64,000 nt of DNA from SIG607 sp045648445 (GCA_045648445.1 JAZRNY010000001.1:84741-148740); one strand, 5' to 3'; numbered from the stretch's first letter, positions 1 through 7,635 are shown. The notes: generated from the letters alone by a model not told the origin. Program-made: numbers and translations.

Positions 1-190
1 CCACCTTTACCTTAATGCCTGTTTCGTTTTCGTATTCTTTTGCAATTTTTTCATAAACCATACTTACTTCAGGCTTAAAGTTCAAAAAATAAATATTGTC
101 TGCCGCAGTCGTACTTTTACAACCTGCAAGAGTCCCCGCAAGTGTACAAAGTAAAACCGCACATAAAAATACTGATAAAATTCTTTTCAT
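1..190 (-). CDS. ABC transporter substrate-binding lipoprotein, N-terminal part (runs off the window)
   Basis: The gene starts at 190 and leaves the window at base 1, so only about 63 residues are visible. They show a lysine-arginine start, a hydrophobic signal segment and a lipobox ending LAGC, so the protein is predicted to be lipid-anchored outside the membrane. The mature start (NIYFLNFKPE, then a helix with KEYENETGIKV) is the usual opening of family 1 extracellular solute-binding proteins, which feed sugars or oligosaccharides to ABC importers. An AAAGGA ribosome site lies just upstream. The ligand cannot be told from this fragment. Confidence 0.8.
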   Translation of the reverse strand, partial: MKRILSVFLCAVLLCTLAGTLAGCKSTTAADNIYFLNFKPEVSMVYEKIAKEYENETGIKVKV

Positions 191-278
191 TTTTCATTTT
201 CCTTTCACTAAAAAGTTTCATACTTATTGTTGACTGTTTTTGAAAAATAATACATTTGCGATTTTTTTAAAAAAATGC

Positions 279-307
279 TTGACAGATGTAACCTCTTGTG
301 GTATAGT
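279..307 (+). promoter_or_regulatory. Sigma-70 type promoter of the tRNA-Thr/tRNA-Tyr unit
   Basis: TTGACA at 279-284 and TATAGT at 302-307 are separated by 17 bases, 20 bases before tRNA-Thr. No other promoter is evident before tRNA-Tyr, so one transcript probably covers both tRNAs and the segment between them. Confidence 0.8.
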
Positions 308-326
308 ATTTTAGCGTTCTAAATTT

Positions 327-402
327 GCTGGTGTAGCTCAGTTGGTAGAGCAGCTGATTTGTAATCAGCAGGTCGGGGGTTCAAGTCCGTCCACCAGCTC
401 CA
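327..402 (+). tRNA. tRNA-Thr (anticodon TGT)
   Basis: A complete cloverleaf: acceptor GCTGGTG (327-333) pairs with CACCAGC (392-398), discriminator T, and CCA encoded at 400-402. The anticodon loop TTTGTAA holds TGT, which reads ACA and other threonine codons. The D arm (GCTC...GAGC) and T arm are normal. Confidence 0.96.
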
Positions 403-414
403 TTTGGTGTGACA
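385..414 (+). repeat. 30-base direct repeat, copy 1 (3' end of tRNA-Thr plus 12 bases)
   Basis: This segment covers the last 18 bases of tRNA-Thr and the 12 bases after it. It recurs exactly at 560-589. Duplication of a tRNA 3' end is what integrases leave as attachment sites, but no integrase is present. Confidence 0.85.
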
Positions 415-559
415 GTCTTAAAACGGACTTGAAGCCTAAGAGGGTAAGACACGTTAAGAAAACAATTGATAATTGTTTTTAGTGTCGCAGTGTGAAGGTC
501 GGTACTGCACGGAACGTGCGGTGACCAAGCACGAAAGATTTTCCGTCAGGAAAATCTTT
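415..559 (+). other. Structured 145-base segment between the direct repeats
   Basis: No coding frame is convincing here. The segment is a chain of stem-loops: GTCTTA (415-420) with TAAGAC (445-450); GACAC/GTGTC closing an AAAACAAT/ATTGTTTT stem (448-485); GGTC...GACC closing GCACG-GAA-CGTGC; and AAAGATTTTCC-GTCA-GGAAAATCTTT (535-559). Bases 423-433 are the exact reverse complement of the tRNA-Thr T-arm bases 380-390. It could be a structured RNA carried on the tRNA transcript or a small relic element. Confidence 0.6.
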
Positions 560-589
560 GTCCGTCCACCAGCTCCATTTGGTGTGACA
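560..589 (+). repeat. 30-base direct repeat, copy 2
   Basis: Identical to 385-414 but without the rest of the tRNA. It lies 175 bases downstream of copy 1 and just before tRNA-Tyr. The flanks differ on both sides, so the repeat has defined edges. Confidence 0.85.
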
Positions 590-605
590 ACGCAAAATTA
601 AATAT

Positions 606-690
606 GGGAGAATTCCCGAGCGGCCAAAGGGGGCAGACTGTAAATCTGTTGTCTTCGACTTCGATGGTTCGAATCCATCTTCTCCCACCA
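606..690 (+). tRNA. tRNA-Tyr (anticodon GTA)
   Basis: Acceptor GGGAGAA (606-612) pairs with TTCTCCC (680-686), discriminator A, CCA encoded at 688-690. The anticodon loop contains GTA. A long variable arm, expected for bacterial tyrosine tRNA, lies between the anticodon and T arms. Confidence 0.96.
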
Positions 691-723
691 AAAAATAGAC
701 TTGCTATTGCAAGTCTATTTTTT
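691..723 (+). terminator. Terminator after tRNA-Tyr
   Basis: A strong hairpin of about 13 pairs (ATAGACTTGC / GCAAGTCTAT with flanking A and T runs) ends in a T-run. The T-run is also the first edge of the hairpin array that follows. Confidence 0.9.
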
Positions 724-918
724 ATCCATTGCGAAAGCAATGGCATTTCATCAACGATAGCGTTGCTATCGTTGTATCTCATCAGTCCGTAAGGACTGTA
801 TATCATCACGCGTCAGCGTGTATCAAATAACTTTCGCAATGATGATATATAAGGCTAAAGCCTTGATGATATGCAATTCCCACAGGAATTGATGATATAC
901 AATGCTTCGCATTGATTT
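723..918 (+). repeat. Seven-hairpin array, copy 1
   Basis: Seven short perfect or near-perfect stem-loops in a row: 726-743, 752-774, 783-798, 807-820, 851-864, 874-891 and 900-914. Stem sequences differ, but joining spacers are constant: TATATCATCA-like after the first three, and the mirrored TGATGATAT after the later ones. The two halves meet at a central non-hairpin stretch (821-850). There is no coding frame. A second copy with the same plan is at 51411-51598. Not a CRISPR: stems vary while linkers stay fixed. Confidence 0.85.
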
Positions 919-960
919 TATATTGAATTTATAGTATAGTAATCACAAGGAAGTGACACT

Positions 961-1305
961 AGGTCCAAAAATCATTTACTTGTTTATTCCGAACAACTTG
1001 CAACAGATATTGAGCTGCTATGCCAAAATATAATAGCACCATCTAATACTATATTTCAAATTCGCAAAAGTTCAAGCAGTGGTTATGCAAATATTCGAGA
1101 GGCAAATTATGGTCAAAGCAAGGCTGATATGCTTTCTAAATTTGAAATTGCATTAAAAGAATGTAGTTAAACAGAAGGTTGGTTGCAACTTTTATTAAAT
1201 ACGAATGTCATTATCGATGATGCGTATAAAAAGTATAGAAATCTTTGTGGTCGCATAAGACGAATATTGATTTCAAGTTGCAAAAGATTAAAGAAGAATA
1301 ACTAA
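961..1305 (+). pseudogene. Broken four-helix-bundle (23S-rRNA-IVS-type) protein gene
   Basis: One frame from 961 to 1305 reads as a four helix bundle / S23 family protein, with the family stretch IRKSSSSGYANIREANYGQS and then KFEIALKEC. It is interrupted at 1168-1170 by TAA where relatives have GAA (ECSE-TE), and the same frame continues to its natural end, so one G-to-T change explains the stop. The start also looks lost: an AAGGAAG ribosome site at 947-953 precedes AGG at 961 where ATG would be expected. These proteins bind nucleic acid in some contexts, but their role is unclear. The gene begins about 40 bases after the hairpin array. Confidence 0.8.
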
Positions 1306-1466
1306 TGAATTTAAACGACGAATTATTTTTATTTTTAGATGATACAGCAGAAGAAGAGTATGTGAAAAAATATGGTAAAAAAGAACTGCCCAAAACAAAA
1401 GAGGATGAAAAAATATTGGCAGAGTTGAAAAGACGATTCGAAAATGGTCATTATGATTTGAAATAA
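1305..1466 (+). CDS. Small 53-residue hypothetical protein coupled to the pseudogene
   Basis: The ATG overlaps the stop of the four-helix-bundle frame (TAATG), so translation was probably coupled to it. The product is highly charged, begins MNLNDELFLFLDD, and has an acidic first half followed by lysine-rich helix-forming sequence ending NGHYDLK. I recognise no family. Because its upstream partner is broken, it may be poorly expressed. A terminator follows 36 bases later. The support is an intact frame, the stop/start overlap and amphipathic helix character only. Confidence 0.45.
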   Translation: MNLNDELFLFLDDTAEEEYVKKYGKKELPKTKEDEKILAELKRRFENGHYDLK

Positions 1467-1502
1467 GCTCGGCATCTAAATAGTTCTTAACAACCAAAAC
1501 AA

Positions 1503-1525
1503 AACCACCCATTCGGGTGGTTTTT
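1503..1525 (+). terminator. Terminator after the small ORF
   Basis: ACCACCC-ATTC-GGGTGGT followed by a T-run, a textbook intrinsic terminator. Confidence 0.88.
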
Positions 1526-1675
1526 CGTTTTATGATAATTGTCTTTTCACCTATTAAAAATAAATCTTCTAAGAAACGCACAGTTTTTTATGCTAAGTAT
1601 GTTTTTTCGGCTTGTTTTTAGATTATTTTTATGATAAACTTCTATTATAAAATTCCAAAGGATATGGTGATTATT

Positions 1676-2890
1676 ATGAATATTGCTGTTGCACAGTCAG
1701 GCGGTCCTACCTGCGCAATTAACGCTTCCCTTTTAGGTGTTTTTAAGGGTGCTATGGCGCACGATGAAATTGATATTGTTTACGGCTCACTAAACGGTAT
1801 CGAAGGACTTATTAACGATAACCTTATTAATTTGGTTGATACCTTTAAAAATGACGGTGACCTTGAACTTATAAAACAAACCCCTTCTTCTTTTTTGGGT
1901 TCTTGCCGTTATAAATTACCTGCATACGATAAAGACCCCAACGTTTATAACGTAATTCTTAATACACTTAATAAATATAACATTGGCGCTTTTTTCTATA
2001 TCGGCGGTAACGATTCTATGGATACCGTTATGAAACTTAATAAATTTTTTAAGGAAAAAGGCGTAGATATTAAGGTTATGGGTGTACCTAAAACCATAGA
2101 TAACGACCTTCCCGAAACCGACCATACTCCAGGTTTTGGTTCTGCTGCCAAATACCTTGCCACCACTCTTTTAGAGATAACCCGTGACAGTAGTGTTTAT
2201 GACCTTGACAGTGTTACAATCGTCGAGATTATGGGCAGAGATACAGGTTGGTTGACCGCTTCCTCAGCAATTCTTCACGCCTGTGGCGAGGTCGCTCCTC
2301 ACCTTATTTATCTTCCCGAAAAGCCCTTTTCGGTTAAACAGTTTGTTAACGACGTAAAAGAAGTACAAAAAACTCACCGTTCGGTTATTGTTGCCGTATC
2401 AGAGGGAATTGATTTAAACGAAGAAGACATTGGTCAGTTCCAGTCGGGTAAGGTTGATAACTTCGGTCACAAATATCTTGCAGGTGCAGGTAAAGCACTA
2501 GAAAAAATCGTCCAACGAGATATTAAATGCAAGGTGCGTTCGATTGAACTTAACGTAATGCAACGTTGTTCGTCTCATTTGGCTTCCAAGTGTGATATTA
2601 CCGAAGCCGAAGAAGTAGGAACCGCTGCCGTAAAGGCTGCACTTAACGGTCAATCGGGCAAAATGATGACCTTTAAGCGAGTAGAAAATTCCCCCTATAA
2701 AGTGATTATTGACAGCGTTGACGTAGATTTAGTTGCCAACCGCATTAAATATTTCCCCAACGAATGGATAAACCAATCAAACAACGGCATTAAAGAAGAA
2801 GCGCTTCAATACTTTTTACCGCTTATAAACGGCGAATTAAATCTACGCATTAAAAACGGTTTGCCGGAACACTACGTTTTAAAAAAGTAA
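1676..2890 (+). CDS. pfp: 6-phosphofructokinase, pyrophosphate-dependent type
   Basis: Phosphorylates fructose 6-phosphate to fructose 1,6-bisphosphate in cytoplasmic glycolysis. The 404-residue product has the family landmarks: SGGPT near residue 8, GGND at 110-113, PKTIDND at 138-144 and MGRDTGW at 186-192. Aspartate in the GGND motif, where ATP enzymes carry glycine, marks the pyrophosphate-using branch, in which the step is reversible. The start was set at 1676 (MNIAVAQSGG) because a GGTGAT ribosome site lies 5 bases upstream and the family begins there. An upstream in-frame ATG at 1631 would add 15 atypical residues. Phosphoryl-donor specificity is inferred from the motif alone. Confidence 0.9.
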   Translation: MNIAVAQSGGPTCAINASLLGVFKGAMAHDEIDIVYGSLNGIEGLINDNLINLVDTFKNDGDLELIKQTPSSFLGSCRYKLPAYDKDPNVYNVILNTLNKYNIGAFFYIGGNDSMDTVMKLNKFFKEKGVDIKVMGVPKTIDNDLPETDHTPGFGSAAKYLATTLLEITRDSSVYDLDSVTIVEIMGRDTGWLTASSAILHACGEVAPHLIYLPEKPFSVKQFVNDVKEVQKTHRSVIVAVSEGIDLNEEDIGQFQSGKVDNFGHKYLAGAGKALEKIVQRDIKCKVRSIELNVMQRCSSHLASKCDITEAEEVGTAAVKAALNGQSGKMMTFKRVENSPYKVIIDSVDVDLVANRIKYFPNEWINQSNNGIKEEALQYFLPLINGELNLRIKNGLPEHYVLKK

Positions 2891-2914
2891 ATAAATATTA
2901 AAAGAGGGATTCTT

Positions 2915-3658
2915 ATGAAAATAACATTTTTAGGAACCAGCCACGGCGTACCTGAAAAACACAGACGTTGTTCCTGCACTATGGTACAGGTTGGCGAAAA
3001 CATTTACTTTATTGATATGGGGTTTAACGCTCTTGAAGAACTAAAAAACCATGACCTTGACAGCAAGGACGTAAAGGCGGTATTTATTACCCACAACCAC
3101 TGCGACCATACAGGCGGTTTATATCCCTTTTTGGCAGGTCTTAACTGTTGGTGGCACCGTTTTTCAAACACCGCTATTTACCTTCCCGCTCCCAAAGACG
3201 AACTTATAAACGCAATGGGTCAGATGAAAATGGCAACAGGCGGAACTGATCCCAACTTTAAAAACGAATTTGTTGAAATTAATGCAGGTGAAATTTATAA
3301 CGACGGTGTTTTAAAGGTTACTGCATTTAGAACAAAACACTGCGAAGTATCCTACGCTTTTCTTTTTGAAGCAGATGGCAAACGCGCCTTCTTTAGCGGT
3401 GATATGAGTTATAAGGGGCCAAAAGACGACTTCCCCGTAGAAATACTCGAAAAAGAAAACGATTTGCTTGTTTTGGAAAGCGCTCACTTTGACGCTCCCG
3501 ATCTTTTAGAGGTTTTTGACGGCAAGGAAAACAACATCAAAAGAATCCGCTTTACCCACTACACTAACCAGCGTATTCCTCTTATTGAAGAGTTTATAAA
3601 AGCCTACAAAGGCAATGACGTTTCTCTTGTTACCGACGGAGTATCCATAACCTTATAA
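2915..3658 (+). CDS. MBL-fold metallo-hydrolase (RNase Z-like superfamily)
   Basis: A 247-residue metallo-beta-lactamase-fold protein opening FLGTSHGVP, with the metal-binding motif HNHCDH at residues 60-65 followed by TGG. Later candidate metal ligands lie in FSGDMS and in the C-terminal FTHYTNQ. It resembles the short RNase Z/ElaC-like hydrolases with two metal ions, but many members of this group have unknown substrates and no exosite typical of true RNase Z is obvious. It starts 24 bases after the phosphofructokinase stop behind an AGAGGG site and appears co-transcribed with it. Confidence 0.82.
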   Translation: MKITFLGTSHGVPEKHRRCSCTMVQVGENIYFIDMGFNALEELKNHDLDSKDVKAVFITHNHCDHTGGLYPFLAGLNCWWHRFSNTAIYLPAPKDELINAMGQMKMATGGTDPNFKNEFVEINAGEIYNDGVLKVTAFRTKHCEVSYAFLFEADGKRAFFSGDMSYKGPKDDFPVEILEKENDLLVLESAHFDAPDLLEVFDGKENNIKRIRFTHYTNQRIPLIEEFIKAYKGNDVSLVTDGVSITL

Positions 3659-3676
3659 TTTTTTGAGGTGAATATT

Positions 3677-4597
3677 ATGTCAAATTTATCAAAAGAACGC
3701 ATTTATTTGAACGATATTATGGAAAAACTTGAGTTTCCTGATGATGCCAAGGAAAATCTTTTAATGTCTTTTGATAAAATCGCCGGCGACAAAGTAGCGT
3801 CTGCTTGGTTTTTATATATGCTTGACGTATACAAAAGTAAAAAAGACCTTGATTCACAACTGATTAACCCTATTAAAGTATTAGGAAAAACCCTTGGAAT
3901 TCATGAATATACATCCGCTATGATTTTACTTCTTTGTATGACCGAGCATCTGCTTAAACTATACAAAGAAAGAGGATTAAGCGAAGAATTATGGCTTCAT
4001 ACCATACGCGACCTTAAATACAAACTTCTTGAATGCCGTTCCGCACACAAAATCGACGGAACTTCAGTTATTTGGTGGTATCCCAGATTTTATAAAATGG
4101 AACTTTTTGCGTTTGGAAGATTGCAGTTTGAAATATTTAAACTAACCAACGAATTTACCGTTGGCGGTATTACTCTGCCCATCGGCACCAAAACTATTAA
4201 TATGCACATCCCACGAACGGGTACCACACTTAATCACGATGAAGTTTTAGAGTCGTATAAAATGGCAGCCCAGTGGTTTGCTGACGAATTCGAAGATCAA
4301 CCTATAGTTTTTCGTTGCAGATCTTGGCTATTATTCGATTGGCACAAAGAAATATTACCCGCTAATTCTAATTTAATTAAATTTTATAATGACTTTAAAA
4401 TTGTTGAAAACAGCACTACCGAGGATTATGGTTCTTTAGTCTCGGTGTTTGGACGTTCATGTGCAAAATACGAAACCGATTTACCTAAAGACACTACTTT
4501 GCGCAGAGCCTATGCCGAGCGAGTTGAACGCGGTGACGTAGTTGGGCACGGACATGGTTTGTTTATTTACAAAGACGGCAAAATCATAAACGACTGA
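3677..4597 (+). CDS. Acyltransferase-like protein (NAT_N / GNAT_C two-domain family)
   Basis: A 306-residue soluble protein. The helical N-terminal half and the C-terminal beta-rich half (with the motif INMHIPRTG and later CRSWLLFDW, both near the middle) match the two-domain family annotated as acyltransferase domain-containing or GNAT-like C-terminal protein. Its substrate is not known. The start at 3677 follows GAGGTG by 6 bases; the GTG at 3668 lies inside that ribosome site and was rejected. Spacing of 18 bases to the gene before and 16 to the one after suggests one operon. Confidence 0.65.
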   Translation: MSNLSKERIYLNDIMEKLEFPDDAKENLLMSFDKIAGDKVASAWFLYMLDVYKSKKDLDSQLINPIKVLGKTLGIHEYTSAMILLLCMTEHLLKLYKERGLSEELWLHTIRDLKYKLLECRSAHKIDGTSVIWWYPRFYKMELFAFGRLQFEIFKLTNEFTVGGITLPIGTKTINMHIPRTGTTLNHDEVLESYKMAAQWFADEFEDQPIVFRCRSWLLFDWHKEILPANSNLIKFYNDFKIVENSTTEDYGSLVSVFGRSCAKYETDLPKDTTLRRAYAERVERGDVVGHGHGLFIYKDGKIIND

Positions 4598-4613
4598 TTA
4601 AAAGGAAATAAAT

Positions 4614-6176
4614 ATGGATAACTTTCATAGTTACTATGAATACATAAAAGCTGACGGTGCAGAACTTTTTACTGTAGTTTGCGCTCCAAACAAAGTCGGC
4701 AAATTCCCCGTTACCATTTATCGTACACCCTACTGCGATTTTGAAAAAGACGTCAGCGACGAGCAATCGGTTGAAAACTGGCTTAAAGACCATCAAGGTT
4801 GGCTTAAGGCAGGCTACGTTTCAATTTATCAAAACTGCAGAGGCACAGGAAAAAGCACAGGCGACTGTATCCCCTACGTAAATGAACGAAAAGACGGTCT
4901 TTTATTGCTCGATTGGATAAGAAAGCAACCCTTTTATAACGGCGAAATCTTCCTTTCGGGTGGCAGTTACTGCTGTACCGTCAACTATTCTTGCGCACCC
5001 TTTGCCGACGATATTAAAGGCGCAGTTTTCCAGATTCAAGACTGCAATTTTCACCGTCACTACTTTCTTAACGGCTTTTTACAAATGGGCGGAAGATATA
5101 ATTGGTACGTTGATATGTATAAGAAAAACCTTAATATCAAACGGAGTATTTCTAACGAATTACTAAAGACCTTCCCCGTTAAAGACGTTATGAACAAAGC
5201 GTTAGGCGAAGAATCGGTTTCTTTTAATTCGAAACTTTTACACCCCGATATAAACGATGATTATTGGCAAACAAATCCGTATGCCCGTATCTATTCAAAC
5301 AATGTTCCGAAAACCACAAAATTCCCCATACTGTTTATGACGGGTATGTATGACTTCTACGTTGGCGGTATGGTTTCAATGTGGGAAGAATTAAGCGAAG
5401 AAGTGCGCAATAAATCTGCTTTTATTATCCACCCGTATTCCCACCGCATTGCCGGAAAAGACACCTTTTATGATTTCCCCGATGGAGACGTTAGCAAAGC
5501 GTTCCCGTCTATTGTGTCAAAGTGGTTCGAATACGTGCGTGGCAATGCCCAATCTCCTATTCAGACAGGCAAAATTACATATTATAATATGTTTGGCGAC
5601 GGTTGGAAAACCGACGACTTTAAAGCCGAAACCCCCGTTACCTTTACTTTAGGCAAGGGAGAAAGGTCATACAACTACGACCCTCTTTCCCCTGCTTCCT
5701 TTAAAGGCGGTCTATCCCATAATTTTGGCGGAACCGATTGGCAAGATAAACCTAATCAGCGCGATGATATAATCACCGTTTATACCGATAAATTCAAAGA
5801 AGATACCGCTATTAAAGGTAAAATGAAGGCAAACCTAAGGGTAAAATCCGACTGTGACGACACCTGTTTTTATATGCGTGTTTCCCTTTGTAAAGCAGAG
5901 GGCGATTTAGGACTGCGCGACGATATAACCAAAATTTCCAACTTTACCGAAAATTACGTAACGGGCAGTGAAATCACCGTTGAATTCACCTTTGACCCCA
6001 TTGCCTTTACCGTTAAAAAGGGCGAAAAGTTGAGAATTGATATTTCTTCCTCTTGCTTCCCGAATTTTTCAATTCATACAAACAAAAAAGGACATTATGC
6101 CTTACTCACCGACCCCGTAGTTGCCACAAACACGGTAATTTTAGACGACAGTTATTTAACGGTTTTTGCCGAATAA
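4614..6176 (+). CDS. CocE/NonD-type alpha/beta hydrolase (X-Pro dipeptidyl-peptidase superfamily)
   Basis: A 520-residue hydrolase, probably cytoplasmic since no signal peptide is visible. The N-terminal alpha/beta core has YRTPY near residue 39, an oxyanion-type GTGKSTGD segment and the nucleophile serine in GGSYCC near residue 118. The acid is likely the aspartate in MTGMYDFYVGG and the base the histidine in HPYSHRI. The last 200 residues form the jelly-roll domain typical of CocE esterases and X-prolyl dipeptidyl peptidases. The usual GGSYGG is GGSYCC here. Whether it cleaves esters or peptides cannot be decided. Last gene of the 1676-6176 operon; a terminator follows. Confidence 0.85.
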   Translation: MDNFHSYYEYIKADGAELFTVVCAPNKVGKFPVTIYRTPYCDFEKDVSDEQSVENWLKDHQGWLKAGYVSIYQNCRGTGKSTGDCIPYVNERKDGLLLLDWIRKQPFYNGEIFLSGGSYCCTVNYSCAPFADDIKGAVFQIQDCNFHRHYFLNGFLQMGGRYNWYVDMYKKNLNIKRSISNELLKTFPVKDVMNKALGEESVSFNSKLLHPDINDDYWQTNPYARIYSNNVPKTTKFPILFMTGMYDFYVGGMVSMWEELSEEVRNKSAFIIHPYSHRIAGKDTFYDFPDGDVSKAFPSIVSKWFEYVRGNAQSPIQTGKITYYNMFGDGWKTDDFKAETPVTFTLGKGERSYNYDPLSPASFKGGLSHNFGGTDWQDKPNQRDDIITVYTDKFKEDTAIKGKMKANLRVKSDCDDTCFYMRVSLCKAEGDLGLRDDITKISNFTENYVTGSEITVEFTFDPIAFTVKKGEKLRIDISSSCFPNFSIHTNKKGHYALLTDPVVATNTVILDDSYLTVFAE

Positions 6177-6194
6177 ACTAAATTCTATCTATTA

Positions 6195-6218
6195 AAAAGC
6201 GGTCTTTGGCCGCTTTTT
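6195..6218 (+). terminator. Terminator after the CocE-like gene
   Basis: AAAAAGCGG / CCGCTTTTT hairpin with a 6-base loop. Confidence 0.85.
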
Positions 6219-6272
6219 ATGTTGCCCTTTATCGAAATTTGTGATAATATGTAAAAGTATGGAGGCGAAATT

Positions 6273-6764
6273 ATGAAAAAACTGATTTGTCTTATAACTG
6301 TTTTTATTTTAATATTTACACTTGGCGGATGCGCCGTTAAAGATACCAAAGATAAGATTTTTACCAAAAACGAATTTTCCATAACCCTTAACGAAGCATA
6401 CGTTGAAAGTCAGCGCGACGGTTTTTACGCTTGTTACGATTCGGCTACCGTTGCCGTTTTTGTGGTTAAGGAAAACTTTGATATTATGGAAGGTTTCAGT
6501 GATTATACAATTGAGCAGTACGCAAATATAGTTATGTATAACTGCAGTGACAAAAATCCTTCCCTTCATAAAAAAGACGGAATAAACTACATTGAATACA
6601 GTTTTAATAACACCGAACTCAACAAAACTTATAACTATCTTATTGCTCTTTACAAATCAAGCGATGCCTTTTATATGGTACAGTTCACCTGCGAAGATAA
6701 AGATTACAAAGAATATAAAGATTACTTTTTAAACCGCGCTAATACAGTAAAGTTTGGTGAATAA
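6273..6764 (+). CDS. Small predicted lipoprotein
   Basis: 163 residues starting MKKLICLITVFILIFTLGGC: a short basic start, a hydrophobic segment and the lipobox LGGC with the lipid-carrying cysteine at residue 20. The mature part is hydrophilic and alternates short beta-type segments (AYVESQRDGFYACYDS, then IEYSF and YMVQFTCED), like small PsbP- or DUF-type lipoproteins that bind surface ligands. No family can be named with certainty. GGAGG lies 7 bases before the ATG. It is followed immediately by a second lipoprotein gene. Confidence 0.75.
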   Translation: MKKLICLITVFILIFTLGGCAVKDTKDKIFTKNEFSITLNEAYVESQRDGFYACYDSATVAVFVVKENFDIMEGFSDYTIEQYANIVMYNCSDKNPSLHKKDGINYIEYSFNNTELNKTYNYLIALYKSSDAFYMVQFTCEDKDYKEYKDYFLNRANTVKFGE

Positions 6765-6765
6765 T

Positions 6766-7626
6766 ATGATATTTAAAAAACTTTTTGTGGTTATACTTTG
6801 TCTTTTAATAATTTTTTCGTTTTGCAGTTGCAAATCCAATGAACCCGAAATTATAAAAAGCGACGACATAAAAAACGTTAGTTTTTACGTTAATAATTCC
6901 TATAAAGGCGAAAAGTTAATGATTTATTGCCTTTATACCGTAACTGCAACTCAAAATGACGTTACTTTTTTCTACTTTACCCAAAACGGAAGTTCTATTG
7001 GAAGCGGCGCTACACTTACCGTTAATTCGCGTAATGAATACCAAGATTTGTATATAGCAAACCCTGTTGCCAATAGTCCATTCGAAATAACCGACCTTAC
7101 AAACCCTGCCCTTGGACAAACCTTAAAAAAGGGTGAAAGTAAAAATTTTATTTCCGCTTTTCTAATTAATCCCGACGACCTTACGATAAACGGTAAAATG
7201 GTTTTATCGGTAATTGCAAAAAACGGTTACTGCGAAAAACAGGAAATGCCTATAAGCAGTATAACCTATATTCAGTCAGGTGAAGTTCTTGCCAGAAAAA
7301 TTGCCCCTGACGGAAAAACCGAACAAGAACTGCTTAAAGAACAAGAAATCGAAAAAATCAGCGGCGAATTATTAAGCCAAACCGAAAAAGCCCTTGAAGG
7401 CACTTGGGAATACGAACACGAAAACGTTAAATATGATTTAACCTTTAAAAACGGCAGCTTTAAGCAAACAAAAACTAAAAAAGATGCCACAAAACCGTAT
7501 GAGACCTTAAAGGGCACCTATTCGGTTCGTAAAAAAGTAATTTTAGTCACCTTAAATAACGGTGAGGAAAAACGAATACCCTATACCTTCCAAAACGAAA
7601 AACTTTCAATGTCCTTTGAATTTTAA
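6766..7626 (+). CDS. Predicted lipoprotein with DUF5067-like and lipocalin-like parts
   Basis: 286 residues. The signal segment ends FSFCSCKS, giving a lipoprotein cysteine near residue 22-24. Residues 35-170 (NVSFYVNNSYKGEKLMIYCL onward) resemble the DUF5067 immunoglobulin-like fold, in which a partner-binding sandwich surrounds a flexible acidic helix (EQELLKEQEIEKIS). The last 70 residues begin LEGTWEYE and read as a small lipocalin-like beta barrel. The start is set at ATG 6766; the TTG at 6754 lies inside the previous gene without its own ribosome site. Only one base separates the upstream stop from this start, so the two lipoproteins are probably translated together. Function unknown. 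Confidence 0.72.
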   Translation: MIFKKLFVVILCLLIIFSFCSCKSNEPEIIKSDDIKNVSFYVNNSYKGEKLMIYCLYTVTATQNDVTFFYFTQNGSSIGSGATLTVNSRNEYQDLYIANPVANSPFEITDLTNPALGQTLKKGESKNFISAFLINPDDLTINGKMVLSVIAKNGYCEKQEMPISSITYIQSGEVLARKIAPDGKTEQELLKEQEIEKISGELLSQTEKALEGTWEYEHENVKYDLTFKNGSFKQTKTKKDATKPYETLKGTYSVRKKVILVTLNNGEEKRIPYTFQNEKLSMSFEF

Positions 7627-7635
7627 TAAAAATAT

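Noticed and set aside
385..589. Integrated prophage or island at tRNA-Thr
   Set aside because: The repeat looks like att sites, but only 145 non-coding bases lie between them and no integrase was found. Kept only as a possible relic.
479..809. Reading frames over the tRNA-Thr/tRNA-Tyr region
   Set aside because: They run through tRNA-Tyr and its terminator and have no ribosome sites.
723..918. CRISPR-like array
   Set aside because: Linkers of 8-10 bases are constant and the palindromic stems vary, with orientation switching in the middle. Repeat and spacer lengths do not fit, and no cas genes are present.
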